The notes under the pieces: generated by a model
What the model was told of the DNA's origin: nothing
Databases searched by the model: none
What the model saw: only the letters and a program-made list of their open reading frames with translations
In this document: in pieces, positions 49,458 through 57,204 of the stretch
Numbering within the stretch: the first letter of the stretch is position 1
How the letters are laid out: every line of letters starts with the position of its first letter
Assembly: GCA_044225825.1 (NCBI GenBank)
Contig: JBGAIB010000001.1
Span: forward strand, 62,001-126,000
Length of the DNA: 64,000 bases
Direction: 5' to 3'
DNA from: Bog-950 sp044225825
GTDB lineage: Bacteria; Bacteroidota; Bacteroidia; Chitinophagales; LD1
Position numbers and translations under genes: made by a program

Positions 49458-50627
49458 ATGCACAGATCACTTTTGCCCTTTGCGGCTCTGCTTTTATTGC
49501 TGGTAGCCCCTGCCTGTAAAAAGGATAAAGGACCCACAGAAGCACAAAAAAAGGCGGTTATAACCAATTACGCAGCCATTGTTTACGCCAGCTATTCGGA
49601 TGCCCTTACCCGGGCCCAGGAACTAAAGACCAAAGTGGATGCCTTTGTTTCCAACCCCACACAGGCTGGTTTAGAAGAAGCACGGGATGCCTGGAAAGCG
49701 GCCCGCCTGCCTTATGGCCAAACAGAAGTTTACCGTTTTAGTGATGGCCCTATTGACGATGCAAATGGCCCGGAAGGATTTTTGAATTCGTGGCCTATGG
49801 ATGAAGCCTTTGTGGATTATGTGCAAGGCAATGCCACTGCGGGTTTTATCAACGACCCGGCTGGTACCCCTGTGATAAGCAAAAGTGTTATTGAGGCAAT
49901 GAACGAGCAGGGTGGCGAAACCAATATAAGCTGTGGTTACCATGCGGTGGAGTTTATGTTGTGGGGACAGGATTTAAGCAGCAGCGGCCCCGGTGCAAGA
50001 CCATATACCGATTTTATAGCCGGTGGCACAGCCAACAATCAAACCCGCCGTGCACAGTATCTGCAAATTTGCGCTGAATTACTTGTGGACCATTTACAAT
50101 ATGTAGTAGATGCCTGGGCACCTAACGGAAACAACTACCGGAAGGATTTTGAAAACGGCAATGCCGATCAGGCTTTAACCAAAATTATCCAGGGAATGGG
50201 ATTTTTAGCCAAAGGCGAATTAGCAGGTGAACGTTTGGAAGTTGCTTACGACTCGCAGTTGCAGGAAGATGAACACTCCTGCTTTAGCGATAACACGCAT
50301 AACGATATCCGCATGAATATGCTGGGCATTAAAAATGTTTTTATGGGTAGCTATACGCGTATTGATGGCAGCACCATCAACGGCACAGGTATTTATGAAA
50401 TTGTTAAAGCCAAGGATGAAGAATTAGGCGAAGAACTGGAAGAAGACGATATTGAAGGTTGCCTGGATGCCTGCAATGATATACTTAGCCCTTTCGATCA
50501 GCAGATTATTGCCTCTAACCCTACAGGCAGGCAGACGGTTAAAACAGCCATTGACCGGTTGAAAGTACTGGGCGATAAACTCTCGCTGGCGGCACAAAAA
50601 TTAGGTTTAACTATCGTAGTGGAGTAA
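49458..50627 (+). CDS. Imelysin-family lipoprotein (iron-uptake associated), copy 1
   Basis: 389 residues. Lipoprotein signal MHRSLLPFAALLLLLVAPAC, Cys at 20, then a Lys/Asp start. Imelysin (peptidase M75-like) core: helical, with ARDAWKAARLPYGQTEVYRF, the GxHxxE signature as GYHAVEFMLWG (about 161-171), and a second half ending DRLKVLGDKLSLAAQKLGL. The family is called IrpA/ICMP in other bacteria, is iron-regulated, and is thought to bind iron or heme outside the cell, not to act as a peptidase. First gene behind the twin operators. Confidence 0.92.
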   Translation: MHRSLLPFAALLLLLVAPACKKDKGPTEAQKKAVITNYAAIVYASYSDALTRAQELKTKVDAFVSNPTQAGLEEARDAWKAARLPYGQTEVYRFSDGPIDDANGPEGFLNSWPMDEAFVDYVQGNATAGFINDPAGTPVISKSVIEAMNEQGGETNISCGYHAVEFMLWGQDLSSSGPGARPYTDFIAGGTANNQTRRAQYLQICAELLVDHLQYVVDAWAPNGNNYRKDFENGNADQALTKIIQGMGFLAKGELAGERLEVAYDSQLQEDEHSCFSDNTHNDIRMNMLGIKNVFMGSYTRIDGSTINGTGIYEIVKAKDEELGEELEEDDIEGCLDACNDILSPFDQQIIASNPTGRQTVKTAIDRLKVLGDKLSLAAQKLGLTIVVE

Positions 50628-50634
50628 GCACCCT

Positions 50635-52038
50635 ATGAAAAAGTTTATTCTGCTTGTAATCCCCCTTTTACTACTGCTTTTGCTGTTGCAAAACTGCAAG
50701 CTAGAGAAAACTGCGGATGGGTATGAAGCCGGAGAAGAATATGCAGGCGGCAGTTCCACGGTGTTCGATTTTTCGGAAAACGCTTTTAACCATTCCAGCC
50801 CTGCTTTAACCGGTGATGATGAAACAAAATTTTCGGTAGGCAATTCGTTCTTCCGCTCTAACTGGGTAATTGCGCCATCATCAACCACCGGCCGCGATGG
50901 GCTTGGCCCCATGTATAATGCACTGGGATGCTCCGGCTGCCATTTAAAAGACGGCCGCGGGCGGGCACCAATAGGCAACGAGGGTGTTACAGGTTTTTTA
51001 TTTCGTTTAAGCTTACCCGGCACCGATGCACACGGTGGTCCGCTCCCTGACCCTACCTATGGCGGTCAGTTTCAAAACCTGGCCATACCGGGTGTTAGCA
51101 GCGAAGGAAACTTTACTATTAGCTATCAAACGATAGCAGGCAACTACGAAGACGGTACAACTTACACCCTGCAAGACCCTGTTTACAACCTCAATGGCAG
51201 TTTCGGGCCATTGACCTCCTTACTTACCTCACCGCGCGTAGCACCACAGATGTGTGGTTTAGGCTTATTGGAAACCATCCGCGAAAATGAGGTTACCGCA
51301 CTGGCCGATGAAAACGACGCCAACGGTGATGGTATTTCAGGAAAGGCCAACTACGTATGGAACTACAAAACACAGCAGGTAGAACTTGGGCGTTTTGGGT
51401 GGAAGGCGAATCAGCCGGATTTATTTCAGCAGACGGCAGGTGCTTTTAACGGTGATATAGGCATTACCTCTTCGCTGTTCCCCAGCGACCATTGTACCTC
51501 CGCCCAGATGGATTGTATGAATGCACCGAACGGAAATGACAGTGGTTACAGCTACGAATTGAGCGATTATCAGTTGGATCGTGTGGTTTATTATTCGTCG
51601 ACGTTGGCAGTGCCCGGGCGGCGTAACGCCAAGAATGCAGATGTGCTGGCAGGTAAAAAGCTGTTTGCCGAGGCCGGCTGCGCCAACTGCCATGTGCCTT
51701 CCTTTACCACCGGCACCAATAACAACATTGCCGTACTAAGCAATCAGAAGATATTTCCTTACACCGATTTATTATTGCATGATATGGGTGAGGGTTTAGC
51801 GGATAACCGACCCGATTACCTGGCAACCGGAAAGGAATGGCGCACCCCACCTTTATGGGGAATCGGTATGTTTTATACCGTAAACGGCCATACTAATTAT
51901 TTGCACGATGGCCGTGCACAAAACCTGGAAGAAGCTATTTTGTGGCATGGTGGAGAAGGAGAAAGCGCTAAAGAAAATTTCAGAAAGATGAGCAGCGATC
52001 AACGCCATAAGCTGATCTTGTTCCTAAAATCGTTGTAA
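50635..52038 (+). CDS. Di-heme oxidoreductase (DUF1111/COG3488) family protein
   Basis: 467 residues. N-terminal lipoprotein/anchor signal MKKFILLVIPLLLLLLLLQNC with Cys at 21. Two c-type heme sites: GCSGCH (about residue 101) near LKDGRG, and GCANCHVPSF (about 344). Also FGRFGWKANQPDLFQQTAGAFNGDIGITS and a C-terminal LHDGRAQNLEEAILWHGGEGESA. The family is paired with imelysin genes in many Bacteroidota and Proteobacteria and may change the redox state of iron. Periplasmic. 7 bp after the first imelysin gene. Confidence 0.9.
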   Translation: MKKFILLVIPLLLLLLLLQNCKLEKTADGYEAGEEYAGGSSTVFDFSENAFNHSSPALTGDDETKFSVGNSFFRSNWVIAPSSTTGRDGLGPMYNALGCSGCHLKDGRGRAPIGNEGVTGFLFRLSLPGTDAHGGPLPDPTYGGQFQNLAIPGVSSEGNFTISYQTIAGNYEDGTTYTLQDPVYNLNGSFGPLTSLLTSPRVAPQMCGLGLLETIRENEVTALADENDANGDGISGKANYVWNYKTQQVELGRFGWKANQPDLFQQTAGAFNGDIGITSSLFPSDHCTSAQMDCMNAPNGNDSGYSYELSDYQLDRVVYYSSTLAVPGRRNAKNADVLAGKKLFAEAGCANCHVPSFTTGTNNNIAVLSNQKIFPYTDLLLHDMGEGLADNRPDYLATGKEWRTPPLWGIGMFYTVNGHTNYLHDGRAQNLEEAILWHGGEGESAKENFRKMSSDQRHKLILFLKSL

Positions 52039-52041
52039 CGC

Positions 52042-53133
52042 ATGAAAAGAATTGTAGTTATTGCCTGTTTGTTACTTGCATTGGGTGCCTGCCATAAGCC
52101 TGAAAATGCTCTGGAGAAATATGACCGCACCACCTTGTTAACCAATTTAGCCGACAGCGTTATTGCACCTTCCTATAGCAGTTTAGCCAGCTATACCTCT
52201 ACTTTACAACAAGCCGCGGTTGCGTTTAGTGCAACACCTGATGCCGGTAATTTGACCGCACTGCGTGCAGCATGGTCGCAAAGTGTACAGGCCTGGATGG
52301 ATTGCGAAATGTATAACCTGGAATTTGCTGCCATTAATTCATTGCCGGCGCAAATAGCCAGTTGGCCAGTGGATACCAATGTAATTGAGGCAGAGATAAC
52401 CGGCAGCGCCACTTTGAACGAAGCCTATGTGCAGGCTACCGGAACTACCCGTAAAGGTTTAAGCGCGGTGGAATATCTGATTTACGGTACAACAGGTAAT
52501 GACCAGACGGTGCTTGATAGTTTTACAACTTCGGTTAATGCCACACGCCGCAAACTTTACCTGGAAGCACTTTGTGCGCATATTAAAACACAAAGCACAT
52601 TGGCTGCCACGGATTGGAAAGGAGGTGCTTCGCACAACCATTTTATTGCCCAAACCCAACTGGATATAAGCGGCTCGATGAATTTACTGGTGAATAGTTT
52701 GATTGAGCACATTGAATACGTGCGGAAAAACAAAGTATCGAAACCATTGGGCATAGATAATGCAGGCGTTGCCGATGGTAACTTAACCGAAAACCACCTG
52801 GCGCCGCGTTCGCTGGAAAACATAAAAGAAACGATAGCCGCCTGGAAGAAGTTGTTTAACGGCAGTACCGGTATTGGACTGGATGATTATTTGGTAGCCG
52901 TTAAAGCCATGCACGATACAGAAGAATTATCGGTAACCATCAATAATCAGTTGGACCTTTGCATGGCCAAAGCCAATGCCATAACAGTGCCCCTTCATTT
53001 AGCAGTAACCCAACAGCCTGCCAATGTACAGGCCCTTTACCTGGAATTAAAAAAGCTTACTGTATTAACGAAAGTTGAAATGGCCTCCAGCCTGGGTGTA
53101 ATTATAACCTTTAGTGACAATGACGGCGACTAA
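52042..53133 (+). CDS. Imelysin-family lipoprotein (iron-uptake associated), copy 2
   Basis: 363 residues. Lipoprotein signal MKRIVVIACLLLALGAC, Cys at 17. Core: LRAAWSQSVQAWMDCEMYN, LPAQIASWPVD, and signature GLSAVEYLIYG (about 143-153), where the His of GxHxxE is Ser. It is thus diverged from copy 1 (GYHAVEF), perhaps altering the metal-binding site. 3 bp after the di-heme gene; its last 14 bases overlap the HTTM gene start. Confidence 0.9.
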   Translation: MKRIVVIACLLLALGACHKPENALEKYDRTTLLTNLADSVIAPSYSSLASYTSTLQQAAVAFSATPDAGNLTALRAAWSQSVQAWMDCEMYNLEFAAINSLPAQIASWPVDTNVIEAEITGSATLNEAYVQATGTTRKGLSAVEYLIYGTTGNDQTVLDSFTTSVNATRRKLYLEALCAHIKTQSTLAATDWKGGASHNHFIAQTQLDISGSMNLLVNSLIEHIEYVRKNKVSKPLGIDNAGVADGNLTENHLAPRSLENIKETIAAWKKLFNGSTGIGLDDYLVAVKAMHDTEELSVTINNQLDLCMAKANAITVPLHLAVTQQPANVQALYLELKKLTVLTKVEMASSLGVIITFSDNDGD

Positions 53134-54472
53134 ACCGATTAACGGCATTTACCAGTGGTTGACTAAACCGATACCGGCAGCACCGCTGGCGGTTTTCAGA
53201 GTTACCTTTGGGGTAATGATGCTGGCGGCTTTAGTACGCTTTGCGGCAAATGGCTGGATAGACAGTCTGTTTATTAAGCCCTCGTATTTTTTTACGTATT
53301 ACGGCTTTGAATGGATTAAACCCTTTAACGCTACCGGCATGTATACCGTTTTTGCGTTGCTTATGTTAAGCGCGGCGGGTATTGCGCTGGGCCTGTTCTA
53401 CCGTGTAAGTTCGCTATTGTTTTTTGTGTTGTTTACTTACGTGGAGCTAATTGATAAAACCAATTACCTAAACCACTATTACTTTATCAGTATTATGGCA
53501 TTGCTGCTGGCCTTACTGCCGGCCAATCGCTTCTTTGCCCTGGATACCAAACTAAAACTAAGTACCGAGAGCACTGCATTGCCACGCTGGACTTTACTTA
53601 CGGTCCAATTACAGATGGCCATCGTTTATTTTTTTGCCGGCATAGCCAAAATAAATCCTGATTGGTTGCTATATGCACAACCTCTAAAAATATGGTTAGC
53701 GGCCGCACGATTTGATTATGGCAGTATAGGCCATTGGTTAGCGCAGGATTGGGTTGCCTACCTGTTTAGCTGGTGCGGTATGCTGTTTGATGTGTTCATT
53801 CCGTTTTTACTTTTTAACCGCCGCACAGTTTGGTACGCCTATACCCTGGTGGTGGTATTTCATATGCTTACAGCCTTGTTATTCCCTATGATCGGCATGT
53901 TTCCGTTTATCATGATGGTGTGTGCTACCGTATTTCTACCTTCCTCCTTCCACCAGCAATTATTGGCTTTTGCAGGCAGTAAAGCGGAGCGCGGTGATTC
54001 TTCTAAACAACTCTATGCCGGCAAATGGGTATTGGCAGTGCTTACCTTGCATTTTGCGGTGCAGGTGCTGTTGCCGTTCCGCTACTTACTTTACCCCGGT
54101 CAGCTATTTTATAGTGAAGAAGGCTTTCGGTTTTCGTGGCGGGTAATGCTGATGGAAAAAGCAGGCTGCGTATTCTTTTACGTGCGCGATAAAGAAACTG
54201 GCCGGCAGGTGGAAGTTAATAACCGCGACTACCTGACCATGCAACAGGAAAAGCAAATGAGTACCCAACCCGACATGATTCTGCAATTTGCCCGGCATTT
54301 AAAAACGGTTTATCATACTAAATTCGCCGCCCCTGAGGTATATGCCGAAGCCCATGTTTCGTTAAACGGGCGCAGCAGTTGTTTACTGCTAAACCCACAC
54401 ATTGATCTGGCGGCAGAGGAAGACAACCTGATACATAAAACCTGGATTATTGCCGGAATGGAGAATAAATGA
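53120..54472 (+). CDS. HTTM-domain membrane protein (vitamin K-dependent carboxylase-like)
   Basis: 450 residues from the ATG at 53120, overlapping the previous stop; a GTG at 53114 is an alternative. Horizontally transferred transmembrane (HTTM) region with about five to six hydrophobic helices (residues 15-300): FRVTFGVMMLAALVRFA, FYRVSSLLFFVLFTYVELIDKTNYLNHYYF, FFAGIAKINPDWLLYAQPLKIWLA. C-terminal soluble part (about 330-450): EEGFRFSWRVMLMEK, VNNRDYLTMQQEKQMSTQPDMILQFARHL. The latter is the lumenal-like half seen in gamma-glutamyl carboxylases. Its substrate in bacteria is unknown, but it is a regular member of the imelysin/TonB cluster. ATGA overlap with the TonB receptor gene. Confidence 0.85.
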   Translation: MTATKPINGIYQWLTKPIPAAPLAVFRVTFGVMMLAALVRFAANGWIDSLFIKPSYFFTYYGFEWIKPFNATGMYTVFALLMLSAAGIALGLFYRVSSLLFFVLFTYVELIDKTNYLNHYYFISIMALLLALLPANRFFALDTKLKLSTESTALPRWTLLTVQLQMAIVYFFAGIAKINPDWLLYAQPLKIWLAAARFDYGSIGHWLAQDWVAYLFSWCGMLFDVFIPFLLFNRRTVWYAYTLVVVFHMLTALLFPMIGMFPFIMMVCATVFLPSSFHQQLLAFAGSKAERGDSSKQLYAGKWVLAVLTLHFAVQVLLPFRYLLYPGQLFYSEEGFRFSWRVMLMEKAGCVFFYVRDKETGRQVEVNNRDYLTMQQEKQMSTQPDMILQFARHLKTVYHTKFAAPEVYAEAHVSLNGRSSCLLLNPHIDLAAEEDNLIHKTWIIAGMENK

Positions 54473-56913
54473 TGCGCGCATTTTTTTGTATTTGCTTATT
54501 GTTTTTTACAACCTGCGTAACTGCGCAACTCTATTCCATTACAGGTAAAGCAGTACAAGCCAGCAATGGTAAACCGGCCAGCGGTATAACCATACTACTG
54601 GACAAAAACGAAGCAAAAGCCCTTACTGATTCCCTTGGAAAGTTTGCCTTCCATAATCTGCCGAACGGCGACTATAAAATTACCAGCAAGGGGTTTAACT
54701 ATGAAAAGAAGACCATCAGCGTGGTAATTAAGGACGGCGATGTGCAGTTGAACGATATTCCGTTACAACCTTACACGGCGGAATTGAAAGAAATTGTAGT
54801 ACAGGAGAAACAACAGACCTTCGGTGTTACACATTTAAAATCGGTAGAAGGAGTGGCCATCTATGATGGAAAGAAAAACGAAGTGCTGGTATTAAAGGAT
54901 ATGAATGCCAACCTGAGCGCTAACGTTAGCCGTCAGATTTTTTCGAAAGTGCCCGGGCTGAACATTTATGAAAGCGATGCAGCGGGCTTACAATTAGGCA
55001 TTGCCACGCGTGGCCTGGATCCTAACCGCACCAGCAACTTTAATGCCCGCCAAAATGGTTACGACATGAGCGCCGACGCACTGGGCTACCCGGATGCTTA
55101 TTATGTACCGCCGGCTGAAGCTGTAGAACGCATAGAAGTGGTCCGCGGTGCAGCATCGCTGCAATATGGTCCGCAGTTTGGCGGTATGCTGAACTATGTT
55201 TTACAAAAGGCACCTGCAGACAAGAAAATAGAGTGGACATCGTTTACAACCGGCGGCGCTTACAAACTGGTAAGCACCTTTAACAGCCTGGCAGGTTCAG
55301 CCAGGTGCTTTCATTACTACGTACACTACAACTATAAACAAGGAGAAAGCTGGAGACCGAACGGCGCTTACCATTTGCACAATGCCATCGCATCTATCGG
55401 CTATCAGTGTTCCGAGAAACTGGCTATACGCGCTGAGTATACCTTCTCCTACTACCTGGCACAGCAACCCGGCGGCTTAACCGATGCGCAGTTTAAAACA
55501 GCGCCCCGGTCCTCGTTGCGTACGCGTAACTGGTTTAGCACTACATGGAATATTTTAGCGCTTAACCTGGATTATAAGCACAATGCTTTTCATCAATTAA
55601 ACCTGCGGGCGTGGGGGTTTATGGGCGGCCGGAATGCAATAGGAAATTTAAGCCCCGCCAACCGCGTTGATGATGTAAGCCAACCCCGCGACTTTATTAA
55701 GGATACGTATAAGAATATTGCTTTTGAGGGGCGGTATGTATGGAAGTATTACATTAAAAATAGTTTATCTACTTTATTAACAGGTGTGCGATTGTATGGA
55801 GGAGAAACAAGAAAATCGCAAGGTTTTGCCGGCAATGGCAGCGGGGCAGACTTCACCTATCTGCATCCCGATTCGCTGGAAGGATCGGATTATCGTTTTC
55901 CGGGCATGAATGTGGCGTTGTTCAGCGAGAACGTATTCAATATTGCCAACCGCGTTAAAATTACGCCGGGTATCCGTTTCGAACATATTGATACCCGCGC
56001 AACCGGTTATTACCGTCAGCAGCTTAGCGAAGCACTGGACACGTTTCTTACCCCCGAAACACGCAGTTATAAACGCAATTTTGTATTGTTAGGCCTTGGC
56101 TTTAGCTGGAATGCCTGGAAGCAAACAGAACTGTATGCTAACTTCTCGCAAAATTACCGGGGCATTACCTTTACCGATATGCGCGTAGTACGCACCAGTC
56201 AACTCGTAGACCCAAACCTGAAGGACGAGAGCGGATTTAATGCCGACCTGGGCTATCGTGGCAACATAGGCCGCTGGTTTAACTTTGATGTAAGTGGGTT
56301 TTGGCTGCAATACAATAACCGCATTGGCCAACTACAACAGGTGGACAGCGTATACAACATTTACAGGCTAACCACCAACGTTGGCAAAACACGCAGCACC
56401 GGGGTTGAAGCTTACCTGGAAGCCGACCTGTTGGCGGCGGCCCATGTTTCAGAAAAAGCCGGAAACCTGGTACTGTTCGTAAGCACCGGTTATACCAATG
56501 CCGTATACATAAAATCGGCATACAGCCAGGTAGTTGGTAAGCTGCTGGAATTTGCACCGCAGGTAACTTTGCGTGGTGGAATTACGTACCGTTACAAAGC
56601 CTTTTCTACTACCCTGCAGGCAGCTTTTACAGGGCAACAATACACCGATGCCAGCAACGCAGCGTTTACACCCACGGGTGTTAACGGCATAATACCTGCC
56701 TACTATGTAATGGACTTGAGTGCCAAATATTCCGTTAAATGTTTGCAGCTAATGGCCGGAATCAATAACCTTACCAACAACATTTACTTTACGCGACGTG
56801 CTACTAGTTACCCCGGACCCGGCATAATACCCGCCGAACCCTTAACATTTTACGTTACCCTGGGTATTAAGCTGAACGAAAAAGTAAAAGACCTTAAATT
56901 TGTAACCTTCTGA
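54469..56913 (+). CDS. TonB-dependent outer-membrane receptor (FecA-like)
   Basis: 814 residues; ATG at 54469 overlaps the HTTM stop (ATGA). Signal peptide MMRAFFCICLLFFTTCVTAQ. Carboxypeptidase-regulatory-like N-terminal domain (about 20-105: SITGKAVQASNGKPASGITI, DSLGKFAFHNLPNGDYKI). Plug domain (about 150-250: VSRQIFSKVPGLNIYESDA, GIATRGLDPNRTSNFNARQNG, VERIEVVRGAASLQYGPQFGG). Then a 22-stranded barrel to the C-terminus, last strand EPLTFYVTLGIKL. Closest in layout to ferric citrate/siderophore receptors (COG4772). It brings the metal complex across the outer membrane using TonB energy. Last large gene of the operon. Confidence 0.93.
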   Translation: MMRAFFCICLLFFTTCVTAQLYSITGKAVQASNGKPASGITILLDKNEAKALTDSLGKFAFHNLPNGDYKITSKGFNYEKKTISVVIKDGDVQLNDIPLQPYTAELKEIVVQEKQQTFGVTHLKSVEGVAIYDGKKNEVLVLKDMNANLSANVSRQIFSKVPGLNIYESDAAGLQLGIATRGLDPNRTSNFNARQNGYDMSADALGYPDAYYVPPAEAVERIEVVRGAASLQYGPQFGGMLNYVLQKAPADKKIEWTSFTTGGAYKLVSTFNSLAGSARCFHYYVHYNYKQGESWRPNGAYHLHNAIASIGYQCSEKLAIRAEYTFSYYLAQQPGGLTDAQFKTAPRSSLRTRNWFSTTWNILALNLDYKHNAFHQLNLRAWGFMGGRNAIGNLSPANRVDDVSQPRDFIKDTYKNIAFEGRYVWKYYIKNSLSTLLTGVRLYGGETRKSQGFAGNGSGADFTYLHPDSLEGSDYRFPGMNVALFSENVFNIANRVKITPGIRFEHIDTRATGYYRQQLSEALDTFLTPETRSYKRNFVLLGLGFSWNAWKQTELYANFSQNYRGITFTDMRVVRTSQLVDPNLKDESGFNADLGYRGNIGRWFNFDVSGFWLQYNNRIGQLQQVDSVYNIYRLTTNVGKTRSTGVEAYLEADLLAAAHVSEKAGNLVLFVSTGYTNAVYIKSAYSQVVGKLLEFAPQVTLRGGITYRYKAFSTTLQAAFTGQQYTDASNAAFTPTGVNGIIPAYYVMDLSAKYSVKCLQLMAGINNLTNNIYFTRRATSYPGPGIIPAEPLTFYVTLGIKLNEKVKDLKFVTF

Positions 56914-56915
56914 TT

Positions 56916-57062
56916 ATGGAACAGGTAGGGTCCGATAAACAAGTTAACCTCCCGATACTGCTGCTAAAAGGCGTGCCTGCCAATGCTATTTGCAGTAAAG
57001 GCAAAAAATGCTGCAAAAATTACAAGGATGGCAAACGCTGTAAAAAATGCCCTAAAAGGTAG
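56916..57062 (+). CDS. 48-aa Cys/Lys-rich protein at the end of the iron operon
   Basis: ATG at 56916 lies 2 bp after the TonB receptor stop; TAG at 57060-57062. MEQVGSDKQVNLPILLLKGV is neutral, then the C-terminal half has five Cys and many Lys: AICSKGKKCCKNYKDGKRC, then KKCPKR. No signal peptide, so it should stay in the cytosol. Cys spacing (C-x5-CC-x8-C-x2-C) suits a metal site. I know of similar Lys/Cys-rich tails in Bacteroidota small proteins next to iron genes, but no function. Position at the end of the operon makes it a real gene despite its length. Confidence 0.75.
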   Translation: MEQVGSDKQVNLPILLLKGVPANAICSKGKKCCKNYKDGKRCKKCPKR

Positions 57063-57192
57063 CCTTTCCCCTCTGTAAATTATTTTGTCCACAAGCAGGC
57101 AGTTGTTGATTATTAAGGCCTTTCTACATTCGCGCCCGCAGTAAATTCACCGGCAAAATATCGCTGCGCAAATCTATTGCGTAGTGCTTAAA

Positions 57193-57200
57193 TAGTTTTG
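57193..57200 (+). promoter_or_regulatory. -7 element directly upstream of parE
   Basis: TAGTTTTG, perfect TAnnTTTG, with only ACAC between it and the ATG at 57205, suggesting a leaderless transcript. The nearest upstream TTG (57177) is too close for a normal -33. Confidence 0.6.
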
Positions 57201-57204
57201 ACAC

